DNA of 64,000 bases from contig NZ_CP072392.1 in the NCBI RefSeq assembly GCF_017742835.1, positions 3,222,387 through 3,286,386 on the forward strand. Direction: 5' to 3'. The notes beneath the pieces are model-generated. The model saw nothing but the letters and a program-made list of their open reading frames with translations, searched no databases and was not told where the DNA came from. Of the stretch, positions 25,038 to 33,172 are shown one piece after another. Position 1 is the first letter of the stretch; every line of letters begins with the position of its first letter. The position numbers and the translations under genes were made by a program. The stretch comes from Aquabacter sp. L1I39. GTDB lineage: Bacteria; Pseudomonadota; Alphaproteobacteria; Rhizobiales; Xanthobacteraceae.

Positions 25038-26793
25038 GAGCCACCCATTTCTTGCCGAGATAAGCCTCGATGACCGCAGGGTTGCGGGTGACGGCCTCGG
25101 GCTCGCCATCCACCAGGACGGCGCCGTGGTCCAGCACCAGGAAGTGATCCACCAGGCGCACCATGGCCTGCATGGTGTGCTCGATGATGACGATGGTAAC
25201 CCCTTCTCTTGCAAGGCGTTGCACCACCGCAACCACCTCGTCCGCCTCGCCATGGCCAAGGCCCGCCAGGGTCTCGTCCAGCAGCAGAAGGCGGGGCTTT
25301 CCGGCCAGCGCGCGGGCGATTTCCATCAGCCGCAGCTCCTTGGTGGTCAGCTCCGCCGCCACCTTGTCCGCCACCGCCGAGAGCCCGGCGCGGGCCACCG
25401 CGTCATCGGCGAAGCGCAGGGCCTCCTCCTCGCTTTTCGCCCGCACATAGGCGCCCACCCGGACATTCTCGCGCACCGACATGCGGGGGAAGGGGCGCAT
25501 GACCTGGAAGGTCCGGCCGACGCCCGCCTCGCACAATTCGTGCGGGCGGCGGCCCACCATCTCCTTGCCGTCGAACGTCACCGTGCCCGTGTCAGGCTTG
25601 AGGAAGCCATTGAGAAGGTTGAACAAAGTTGTTTTCCCGGCGCCGTTGGGGCCGATGATGCCGAGGATCATGCCCTCATGCACATCGAAGCTGACATCCT
25701 GCACCGCCTTCAGCCCGCCGAAGGCCTTGGAGAGGCCCCGCACCGATAGCAGCACCTTGCCGCTCGGCGCCCGGCGCTGGCGCGCAGGCGAGGGGGTGAA
25801 GGTCACCACGTGGTCCGGCAACACCGGTGCGACGGAGGCCGGCACAACGGCGCGCTTGCGCCACCAATCCCGCACCTTCCAGTAGACGCCCTCCGGCGCC
25901 ATCAGGATCACCGCCATGATGGCCATGCCGAAGATCACGCCCTGGATGCCCGGAACCCGCGCGCCCAGCTCCGCATGCAGGATTTCTGACACCGGGATCA
26001 GCACTGCCGCGCCGATCAGCGGGCCCCAGACGGTGCCGATGCCGCCGAACATGGACACGGTGAGCGCCTGGGCGGACACCAGCATGCCGAACACGGAGGG
26101 CGGGGTAACCACAAGCAGAACAACCGCATAGAAAGCACCCACCGCACCGGCAATGGCACCCGACAAGGCGATGGCGGAGAGCTTCCAGCGCAAGGTGTTG
26201 ATGCCCGCCGCTTCCGCTGCCGCCTCGTTCTGCTTGATGGCGAGGAGCGCGACACCGAACCGGCAGCGCTCCACCCAGCGGGTGATCAGGACAACGATGA
26301 GCAGCATGACCAGCGCAACAAAGGTGTACAAGCGCGGATCGGAGAATTGCATGTAGGCGAAGGGCGTCTCCCGCTTGATCGGGATGGTCAGCTCCTGGTA
26401 GCCGAGCCACTCGAAAATATAGAGCAGCGCCAATGGGTAAGCGAGCATCGCCAGGGCGAAGTAATGGCCCTTGAGGCGGAAGGTGGGGAAGCCGATCAGC
26501 AGGCCGGCAATGCCGCCGATGAGGGCGGAAATGGGGATGGAGATCCAGGGCGAGATGTCGAAATAGATCTGCCCCAACACGGTGGCATAGGCGCCGAGCC
26601 CGAAGAAGGAGGCGTGGCCGAAGGAGACGAGGCCCGTATAGCCGGACAGAAGGTTCCAGGACAGGCCGAAGCAGGCCCAGACCAGCACCAGCGTGAGGGT
26701 GAGCTGGTAGTAGGAATTGGTGACCACGAGGGTCACGGCCGCGTAGATCGCCGCGACGATCAGCAAGGGGGCGAGGGAGCGAAGGGTCTGCAT
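25024..26793 (-). CDS. LivM-LivG fusion: inner-membrane permease joined to ABC ATPase
   Basis: One 589-residue chain contains a LivM-type permease (residues 1 to about 310, eight to ten helices, with the GLSWNLLSGYTGLVSFGHA signature near residue 45) and a LivG-type ATPase (about 340 to 589; Walker A GPNGAGKTT, signature ELTTKELRLMEIARAL, Walker B LLLLDETLAGLG). A Pro/Arg-rich linker joins them. Such fusions are known in proteobacterial Liv-type systems. The ATPase signature is ELTTKE rather than canonical LSGGQ, which is common in LivG. ATG 26793 overlaps the livH stop by one base. Confidence 0.9.
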   Translation of the reverse strand: MQTLRSLAPLLIVAAIYAAVTLVVTNSYYQLTLTLVLVWACFGLSWNLLSGYTGLVSFGHASFFGLGAYATVLGQIYFDISPWISIPISALIGGIAGLLIGFPTFRLKGHYFALAMLAYPLALLYIFEWLGYQELTIPIKRETPFAYMQFSDPRLYTFVALVMLLIVVLITRWVERCRFGVALLAIKQNEAAAEAAGINTLRWKLSAIALSGAIAGAVGAFYAVVLLVVTPPSVFGMLVSAQALTVSMFGGIGTVWGPLIGAAVLIPVSEILHAELGARVPGIQGVIFGMAIMAVILMAPEGVYWKVRDWWRKRAVVPASVAPVLPDHVVTFTPSPARQRRAPSGKVLLSVRGLSKAFGGLKAVQDVSFDVHEGMILGIIGPNGAGKTTLFNLLNGFLKPDTGTVTFDGKEMVGRRPHELCEAGVGRTFQVMRPFPRMSVRENVRVGAYVRAKSEEEALRFADDAVARAGLSAVADKVAAELTTKELRLMEIARALAGKPRLLLLDETLAGLGHGEADEVVAVVQRLAREGVTIVIIEHTMQAMVRLVDHFLVLDHGAVLVDGEPEAVTRNPAVIEAYLGKKWVAHAHA

Positions 26794-27749
26794 CACGTCC
26801 TCTCCACCATGCGGCCGAAAAAGCCCTGCGGACGCAGGAAGATAATGAGCAGGAAGACGACGAAGATCGCCGCGTTCTGAAGCTGGGTGGGGAGGACCAA
26901 GGTGGAGAGCTGCTGCACCAGGCCGATGGTCATGCCACCCCAGAAGGCGCCGGTGATGGAGCCCATGCCGCCCAGCACCACGCCGGCATACATGACGATT
27001 ACGTATTCGAGGCCGATGAAGGGGTGGAACGGGTAGTTGGTGGCGAGCAGGCCGCCGGCCAGAGCCGTGACCGCGGTGCCGAGGCCGAACGCGATGCGGT
27101 AGGAGCGATCGATATCGATGCCCATATAGGTCGCCGCCACCGGATTGTCGGCAGAGGCGCGCAGGGCCTTGCCGAGGCGCGTGCGGGCGATCAGCAGCCA
27201 CAGCCCCACCATGGCAACGACCGAGAACAGGGCCGCTATGCCGCGGGACTTGTTGACAAAAATGGAGACATAGTCGCCCCAGAATGGCCCCAACTCCCAG
27301 GCGCTGGAGGAGAGCGGCGTGCGGATGGAGGCGAGCACCGATCCGAAGACGATGAGGCCGCCATTCTGAAGCACCAGCGCGATGCCGAGCGTCAGGATGA
27401 GCTGGGCGAAGTGCCCTTCGCCTTCCAATTGCGCGGTCCGCTGCCCCGTCACCCGCGAGATCAGCAGCTTGTGGATGAAGTAGCCGAACAGGAACAGGAG
27501 CGGCGCCGACAGGACGATGGCCACATAAGGGCCGATCACACTGCCGAAGATCGTCTGTATTCCAAAGGTGAGGAACAGGTAATAGGCGGCATACATGCCG
27601 AGCATCATGAAATCGCCCTGGGCGAAATTGATGACGCGCATAACGCCGAAGATGAGGCCCAGGCCCACGCACATGAGCCCGTAAATGGCTCCCGCAAGGA
27701 TGCCAGCGGCCAGCGCCTGGAGAATATTCTCGACCATCTGCGACGTCAT
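26793..27749 (-). CDS. livH: Liv-type ABC transporter permease LivH
   Basis: The 318-residue permease has the LivH hallmark GAIYGLMCVGLGLIFGVMRVINFAQGD in the first helices and the cytoplasmic EAA-type loop (TRLGKALRASADNPVAATYMGID). It partners with the LivM half of the fusion. Start ATG 27749 has a GAGG site ten bases upstream. Stop and next start share a base (TGATG), so the four transport proteins form a coupled operon. It is first in the transporter operon, 122 bases after the MmgE/PrpD gene. Confidence 0.92.
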   Translation of the reverse strand: MTSQMVENILQALAAGILAGAIYGLMCVGLGLIFGVMRVINFAQGDFMMLGMYAAYYLFLTFGIQTIFGSVIGPYVAIVLSAPLLFLFGYFIHKLLISRVTGQRTAQLEGEGHFAQLILTLGIALVLQNGGLIVFGSVLASIRTPLSSSAWELGPFWGDYVSIFVNKSRGIAALFSVVAMVGLWLLIARTRLGKALRASADNPVAATYMGIDIDRSYRIAFGLGTAVTALAGGLLATNYPFHPFIGLEYVIVMYAGVVLGGMGSITGAFWGGMTIGLVQQLSTLVLPTQLQNAAIFVVFLLIIFLRPQGFFGRMVERT

Positions 27750-27871
27750 GGCTGCATCCTCGCAGCCAGGGGCGCAGTGCCGCGCGGCACCCTCTTCATT
27801 GTGTTGGTCCTCCCAGTTTTCAGCCGGGCTTTCTGCCCGTTGGTCAATGGCCCTCCGCTGAGCGGAAGGTG

Positions 27872-29281
27872 TCATGCATGCAAAGCTGTGGCGGCGGCGC
27901 GGGGGGCGCCGCCGACCGGGGCCGCGCACAGGGTGGCGATCCGGCCGGCGTCCGGCGCCTCGTCCAGTCCGTCCACCCGTTCCTCGATTTCTTCCGCGCG
28001 CTCCGCCCCGACGAGGGCGCCGGCCGCAACGCGGAAGCGTTGGCGGATCTCGCTTTCGGTGGCGGGAATGACATCGACGAGGCGGCGGCTGATGGTGGCC
28101 CCGCCGGCCAGTTGCACCACCACCTCGGCCCCCTGTGCGGCGGGGAAGCGGGCGGTGAATTCGCCGTCCCGCTCGAGGCGGATGAGGCTGGCGACGCGCA
28201 GGATCTCCGGCTCGTCCAGGCGGCGATAATTGTCTTCCTCCACCGCCTTGCGGACCAAAGCGGCGGCAACACCGTACTGGATGGACATTTTGGCCTGGAG
28301 CGCCCGCTCATAAGGCCCGGCGAAGTCGCAGCCGGGATAGCGGATGGCGGCGTCCGGCAACAGAACCGTGACCTCGCGGATGGTCTCCCGCCGGTCGATC
28401 TGCTGCGCCACGCGCAGGGCCGCCTGGGTGGCGGTCTGGGCGAAATTGCAGGCGGGGGCGGGCTTGTTGTAGACCGCCAGAACTTCCGCCTGCCCGCGGG
28501 GGAACAGCGTCACAGGCTGCGAGAGAGCCGCGCGCCGGAAGGCCATGGCGAGGCCCGCCTCACCTTCCAGGATGTAATCCGAGCCCACCGCGCCCGCTCG
28601 GGCGAGATCCACCGCCAGGATGGCAGCGCGCGCCGCGAAACCGGGGTGGAAATACATGTCGCTGCTGCCCTCGTGCGGCCATTGGTTGAGGCCGCCTGAG
28701 GCATTGGCGCCGAGCGCCAAAGCCGACATGGTCTGGCTTTCTGACAGGTCGAGCAAACGGCTGCCCGCCGCCGCGCCGGCAATGGGGCCGAGCAAGCCGG
28801 TGGGCCGAAAGAGGCGGGCGAGGTCGGCATTGAAGAGCGCGCGCCCGAGCCGTCCGCCCACCTCGTAGCCAACGGCTGCTGCGCTCAGGAACGCCGCGCC
28901 CGATATGGGGGCACGCTGGCTGAGCGCCAGGAGAACCGGCCAGATCACTACGCCGTGGTGGCCGATGCTGGCGGCATGCATGTCCTCGCGCACCAGCCCG
29001 TGGCCGGCAGTGGCATTGGCGAAGGCGGCGTCGCCGGTCGGCGCGGTGACGGGCGTGCCGATGATGGTTGCGCCTTCGCTGGTGCGCGGCGCGACGGCAA
29101 CGGCTTCGCGGCTCCAGGGAAGGTCGGCGGCCTCGAAGGCGCAGGACAGGAAGTCCAGCAGGCACACCTTCAGCTTGTCTCGCGTGGCGGCGGAGAGGTC
29201 GTCGAGGCGCGTCGCCCGCGCCTGGAGCGCGAGGGTGCGCGAGATGGAAAGCGGGCGCGCGGCCGCGTCCTGCATCGTCAT
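27872..29281 (-). CDS. MmgE/PrpD family protein
   Basis: 469 residues in the 2-methylcitrate dehydratase / cis-aconitate decarboxylase / iminodisuccinate epimerase superfamily. The N-terminal helical domain carries FANATAGHGLVREDMH (the family's HG...D loop, about residues 90-105) and GLNQWPHEGSSDMYFHPGFAARAAILA near 210-235; the C-terminal alpha/beta domain runs from about 270. It probably dehydrates or decarboxylates a carboxylic acid carried in by the adjacent Liv-type transporter, but the reaction is unknown. GGAG lies 8 bases before the ATG. Confidence 0.87.
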   Translation of the reverse strand: MTMQDAAARPLSISRTLALQARATRLDDLSAATRDKLKVCLLDFLSCAFEAADLPWSREAVAVAPRTSEGATIIGTPVTAPTGDAAFANATAGHGLVREDMHAASIGHHGVVIWPVLLALSQRAPISGAAFLSAAAVGYEVGGRLGRALFNADLARLFRPTGLLGPIAGAAAGSRLLDLSESQTMSALALGANASGGLNQWPHEGSSDMYFHPGFAARAAILAVDLARAGAVGSDYILEGEAGLAMAFRRAALSQPVTLFPRGQAEVLAVYNKPAPACNFAQTATQAALRVAQQIDRRETIREVTVLLPDAAIRYPGCDFAGPYERALQAKMSIQYGVAAALVRKAVEEDNYRRLDEPEILRVASLIRLERDGEFTARFPAAQGAEVVVQLAGGATISRRLVDVIPATESEIRQRFRVAAGALVGAERAEEIEERVDGLDEAPDAGRIATLCAAPVGGAPRAAATALHA

Positions 29282-29408
29282 GGATGCGTCTCCTCGACCT
29301 TTTGCGTGTTGTCCGGTCCGGCCAAGTGGGGCCTTGGACGCGGTATGTTTTGGTCGCCTGCGCGACGTTTGGGGCGCGTCCGGGGCTTGGACCCGGACGC
29401 GCTAAGGA

Positions 29409-30305
29409 TCAACCGCGGATCTCGACCCCCGCCCATTCCTCGGAGAGGCGGGCGATGCTGGTGAAGTCGGAGTCCGGGCCATATTTCGCCTGGGTCAGGG
29501 CCAGGATCTGGCGGACGACGGCGCCCATGATCATGGGAATGCCCATGGCCTCGGCCTCGTCGAGGCACAGGCGCACATCCTTGTAGGACAGGCCCGTGGC
29601 AAAGCCGAAATCGAAGGTGCCGGGCAGGACGGAGCGGGGGAACTTGTCCTGCGTGGCGCTGTTGCGGCCGGACGAGACGTTGATGATGTCCAAGAGGATC
29701 TTGGGATCAAGTCCCGCCTTCACGCCCATGGCCATGCCCTCGGACGAGATGACCAAGGCGGCGGCGGCCAGCAGGTTGTTCACGAGCTTGGCCGTCTGGG
29801 CAAGGCCCGCCTTCTCGCCGGTATAGAACAGCTTGCCGAAATGCTTGAGAATGGGCTGTGCCGTGGTCTCGTAGGCCTCGCGGGGACCGGAGATCATCAG
29901 CGCCAGCGTGCCGCCCTTGGCCCCCGCAATGCCGCCGGAGACGGGCGCGTCGATGAGCGCGATGTCCCGCTCGGTGAGGCCCTTGGAGACGATCTGCGAG
30001 GCGCCCGGACCGGAGGTGGACAGGTCGATGACCGTGCGCACCGCATTGCCCCGGCAGATGCCGCCCTCGCCCACCGTCACCGCCTTGACGATATCCGGCG
30101 TCGGCAGGCTGAGAAGGACGGTTTCAGCGGTCGAAGCCACTTCCAGCGGTGACGCCGCCAGGCGCGCGCCGCGCGCCACCAGGTCGGCGGTCGCCGCCGG
30201 CTGCGTGTCGTAGACGCATAATTGGTAGCCCGCATCCAGTAGGCGGCCCGCCATGGCGCTGCCCATGCGGCCGAGACCTACGAACCCAACAAGTTCACCT
30301 GCCAT
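29409..30305 (-). CDS. NAD(P)-dependent beta-hydroxyacid dehydrogenase (3-hydroxyisobutyrate dehydrogenase family)
   Basis: 298 residues: Rossmann GFVGLGRMGSAMAGRLL at residues 7-23, substrate motif DAPVSGGIAGAKGGTLALM near 118-136, and catalytic Lys in AQTAKLVNNLL near residue 170. Relatives include 3-hydroxyisobutyrate, 2-hydroxy-3-oxopropionate and L-threonate dehydrogenases. It is 127 bases upstream of the MmgE/PrpD gene on the same strand, and the two may act on one carboxylate. Preceded by a LysR gene on the same strand. Confidence 0.9.
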   Translation of the reverse strand: MAGELVGFVGLGRMGSAMAGRLLDAGYQLCVYDTQPAATADLVARGARLAASPLEVASTAETVLLSLPTPDIVKAVTVGEGGICRGNAVRTVIDLSTSGPGASQIVSKGLTERDIALIDAPVSGGIAGAKGGTLALMISGPREAYETTAQPILKHFGKLFYTGEKAGLAQTAKLVNNLLAAAALVISSEGMAMGVKAGLDPKILLDIINVSSGRNSATQDKFPRSVLPGTFDFGFATGLSYKDVRLCLDEAEAMGIPMIMGAVVRQILALTQAKYGPDSDFTSIARLSEEWAGVEIRG

Positions 30306-30453
30306 GACGCTTCCTCGGCGCTCTCTCGGCGCTCCCTGGCCGCAGGCAGGCCATTGGTCCCGAGGGACACCTTGCTGCGGCTCGTCGATTGTTGAGGGAG
30401 GCTAAACCGGAGAATTGGCGCGCGTCATTGCCGTTTCCGACATAACAGATTTC

Positions 30454-31416
30454 TCACGCCTGATCTTCGCGCTGCAGCGCGCCGGTGGCGACCGGCATAT
30501 TGGAGGACCAGGCGCCCCGACGCACCAGTTCCTGCACCTGCCGCCGCACCATGGAGGCCAGCGCGCGCGTGGAGAAGGTGGTGGGGCGCTGGCTGGAGGT
30601 GGCGAGGATCAATTGGCGGGTGATGACCGGATCGACAATGGACCAGCTTTTCATGCGCCCCGCCTCGATCAGATGGCGCGCCGGGCCATAGGAGAGCAAG
30701 GTATAGCCGATGCCGTTCTCCACCAGGCTCAAGGTGGAGGGCATGGCATCCACCTCAATGATGACGTTGAGGTCGATCTCCGCCTCGCTCAGCAGCGAAT
30801 CCACCACCAGCCGCAGGCCGTGGGGCCGGGAGGGAATGATCATCGGGATTTCCGGCAGGCGGCGCGCAGGAATGGGGCCATCGGGAAGACCGAGCGGATC
30901 GTCGATGGCGCCGAGCAGGTTGATCTCCTCCTGGAGCAGTGGCTCGGCACGCAGATTGGACGTGCGGGGGGCGTTGTAGAGCACGGCCACATCGATCTTG
31001 CCGGTGGCGAGCCATTCCAGCAGATGGCCGGAAAAGCCTTCCACCACGCGGATGGCCACCATGGGAAACTCGGCGCGAAAGGTCTTCACCAGGGGCACGG
31101 TGAGCACCGCGCCCACGGAGGGCGGCATGCCCAGCGCGACTGTGCCGCGTGGGGAGGACCGGAGCGCCGTTACCTCGTCCGTGGCACGGGTGACGGTGTC
31201 CAGCACAGTGTCCGCATAACCGTGCAACAGCTTGCCTGCCTCGGTCAGCACGATGCCTCGCCCGTTGCGATAAAACAGCTCGATCCCCAGCTCCTCCTCC
31301 AAGGCCTTGATCTGGCGGGATAAGACCGGCTGGGCGACCGACAGCACGGCGGCCGCGCGCGAGAAGGAGCCGAATTCCGCCAGCGTGGTGAAGGCCTTGA
31401 GCTGCTTGAAGTCCAT
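30454..31416 (-). CDS. LysR-family transcriptional regulator
   Basis: A 320-residue regulator: N-terminal winged helix-turn-helix (residues 1-60; LKAFTTLAEFGSFSRAAAVLSVAQPVLSRQIKALEEELG), linker helix, then the periplasmic-binding-like effector domain from about residue 90. ATG 31416 (MDFKQLKAF) is the normal LysR start; the frame is open upstream, but that part does not look like LysR protein. It is divergent from an SDR gene and upstream of the reductase and MmgE/PrpD genes, so it may control both directions. Effector unknown. Confidence 0.9.
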   Translation of the reverse strand: MDFKQLKAFTTLAEFGSFSRAAAVLSVAQPVLSRQIKALEEELGIELFYRNGRGIVLTEAGKLLHGYADTVLDTVTRATDEVTALRSSPRGTVALGMPPSVGAVLTVPLVKTFRAEFPMVAIRVVEGFSGHLLEWLATGKIDVAVLYNAPRTSNLRAEPLLQEEINLLGAIDDPLGLPDGPIPARRLPEIPMIIPSRPHGLRLVVDSLLSEAEIDLNVIIEVDAMPSTLSLVENGIGYTLLSYGPARHLIEAGRMKSWSIVDPVITRQLILATSSQRPTTFSTRALASMVRRQVQELVRRGAWSSNMPVATGALQREDQA

Positions 31417-31663
31417 CCCGGGTCTGCTTTTCTGGTGATTGGCCGCCTCTTGTGGCGCGGGCGGCGACGCCAATTCCAGAATAACAGTTAGCACGCGCGC
31501 GACAGCGGACACAGCGCGGCGCATCTGACAGTGTTCGCGCCCGCTGACGCAAGACGTCTTCGCAAACGCCATTCAATGGAGCGCGTCGTCCCGCGGGTCC
31601 TGCCCGAGCCGGCCGGCGCGTCCCGCCGCACGGCCAGAAAGGCCGGCGTCAGGGAGGACACAA

Positions 31664-32404
31664 ATGCCTGAACACAAGACGGAAACAGCGCTTCTCACCG
31701 GTGCTGCCGGCGGCTTCGGCCGCGCCATCGCCCGCGCCTTGATCGCCTCGGGGCGCAAGGTGGTGCTGGTGGATCGCAACAAGGAGGCGCTCGCCGCCTT
31801 CGCGGCGGAGCTGGGCACCAATGCCTTGCCCGTGGTCCTCGATATTTCCGACTATCCGGCGGTGGATCGTCTTCTCGACCAGGTGCCCGCGGCGTTCGGC
31901 CCCGTCGATATCCTCATCAACAATGCCGGCCACGACATTGGCGGGCGTTTGCCCTTCGTGGAGGGCTCGGCCGATGACTGGACGGGGATCATCCAGACCA
32001 ATCTCATCGGCACCATGCGGGTGACGCGCGCGGTGCTGCCGCCCATGGTGAAGCGCGATCGCGGCCACGTGGTGAACGTCTCGTCCATCAATGCGGTGCG
32101 CCTCGTGCCGGACATGACCGCCTATTCCACCTCCAAGGCGGGGGTGCGGATGTTCACTGAGACCTTGCGGGGCGAACTGACGGAGAGCGCGGTGCGTGTC
32201 ACCGAGATCCTGCCCGGCCTCGCGCGCACCGGCATCATCCGAACCCGCTACCGGGGGGATGAAGAGAAGGAAAAAGCCTATTTCGACCAGTTCAAGATGG
32301 CGCTGGATCCCGAGGACGTGGCCCGCACCATCCTCTTTGCCCTCGACCAGCCGCCCCATGTGCAGATCGCCGAGATCGTGGTGCTACCGGTGAACCGCTA
32401 CTGA
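31664..32404 (+). CDS. SDR-family oxidoreductase (YdfG-like 3-hydroxyacid dehydrogenase)
   Basis: A classical short-chain dehydrogenase of 246 residues: TGAAGGFG at 13-20 for cofactor, NNAG near 83-86, catalytic Ser in VNVSS and YSTSK near 149-153. Overall pattern is close to YdfG-type NADP-dependent 3-hydroxy acid dehydrogenases. GGAGG lies just upstream of ATG. Divergent from the LysR gene over a 247-base gap, which may hold the operator of both. Confidence 0.87.
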   Translation: MPEHKTETALLTGAAGGFGRAIARALIASGRKVVLVDRNKEALAAFAAELGTNALPVVLDISDYPAVDRLLDQVPAAFGPVDILINNAGHDIGGRLPFVEGSADDWTGIIQTNLIGTMRVTRAVLPPMVKRDRGHVVNVSSINAVRLVPDMTAYSTSKAGVRMFTETLRGELTESAVRVTEILPGLARTGIIRTRYRGDEEKEKAYFDQFKMALDPEDVARTILFALDQPPHVQIAEIVVLPVNRY

Positions 32405-32416
32405 CCGCCTTGGCCC

Positions 32417-32935
32417 TCACGCTTTGCGGGCATCCAGGAAGCGGCGGAACGCCTCCAGCGTCGTCTCGGAGACATAGTGCTCCATGCCTTCCGCATCGGT
32501 TTCGGCGGCCTGTTCCGGCACGCCAATGGCCAACAGAAGGTCCACGACGAGGCGATGCCGGACACGCACGCGCTCGGCCATGGCAGCGCCAGCCTCGGTC
32601 AGGAAGACCCCCCGATAGGGGCGGGAGGTGACGAGGCCCTCCCGCTTCAGGCGCGCCAGGGCCTTGGTGGCGGTGGGGTGGGTGACGCCCAGCCGGCGGG
32701 CGATGTCGGTGACGCGCGCCTCCCCATGTTCGGCGATGAGGTCGCCGATCAGTTCCGTGTAGTCTTCCAGGATCTCGGAGGAGCGGGCCGTGCGGGCGCG
32801 GTCGAACCGGCAGGTGTCGTCGGCGCGGGTGTCGTCGGCGCGGTGCTCATCCGCCCGGCTTTCCTCCGTCGCGCCTTCCGGCAACGTGCTCTTCTGCGGC
32901 TCGTCGGTGACCGGCATTTTCGCGGTTCGCGCCAC
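32417..32935 (-). CDS. mntR: Manganese-responsive repressor MntR (DtxR family)
   Basis: A 172-residue regulator: DtxR-type winged helix (LIAEHGEARVTDIARRLGVTHPTATKALARLKREG) and a dimerisation/metal domain. Candidate manganese ligands follow the MntR pattern: acids in EDYTELIGD, His in RVRHRLVV, and the E..EH group in DAEGMEHYVS. The N-terminal extension is acidic and contains a small tandem duplication (RADDT twice). GTG 32935 is preferred because GGAGAGG lies upstream; ATG 32917 is an alternative. It is divergent from the Nramp gene across a perfect palindrome. Confidence 0.92.
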   Translation of the reverse strand: MARTAKMPVTDEPQKSTLPEGATEESRADEHRADDTRADDTCRFDRARTARSSEILEDYTELIGDLIAEHGEARVTDIARRLGVTHPTATKALARLKREGLVTSRPYRGVFLTEAGAAMAERVRVRHRLVVDLLLAIGVPEQAAETDAEGMEHYVSETTLEAFRRFLDARKA

Positions 32936-33013
32936 TCCGTTTCCTCTCCGGGCCGTCCAAGCCGGGAGGCCTAGGACGGAATGAAATTTGAGCCACACTA
33001 TGAAGCCATGGCT

Positions 33014-33029
33014 ACGGATTGCAATCCGT
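33014..33029. promoter_or_regulatory. 16-bp perfect palindrome upstream of mntR
   Basis: ACGGATTG followed directly by its reverse complement CAATCCGT, 79 bases upstream of the proposed mntR start. It does not resemble the larger mntH palindrome. Role unknown; could be a second regulator site. Confidence 0.3.
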
Positions 33030-33116
33030 GCGGAACGCCGTGGCTTGGAACGACCAGCCCTTCGCACGCCGTGCCCGTTGCCCATTGGTCTTTCGTCGCA
33101 TCGGGAAGGCTCTTGC

Positions 33117-33144
33117 AATAAATGTAGCCGCGGCTACATTTATT
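33117..33144. promoter_or_regulatory. Perfect 28-bp palindrome, probable MntR operator
   Basis: AATAAATGTAGCC-GC-GGCTACATTTATT is exactly self-complementary and ends 28 bases before the mntH ATG. Its core (AAATGTAGC ... GCTACATTT) resembles the AAACATAGC ... GCTATGTTT type of MntR box known in enterobacteria. The divergent gene encodes MntR, so manganese-dependent repression of mntH through this site is the natural reading; this is inference from sequence. Confidence 0.82.
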
Positions 33145-33172
33145 GGTGTCAGCAACAAGACGCTTGCGTGCC

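Noticed and set aside
26794..27672. N-terminal extension of the LivM-LivG fusion reading through livH in another frame
   Set aside because: The extra residues are a frame-shifted read of livH; the LivM start MQTLRSLAP at 26793 with TGATG overlap is normal.
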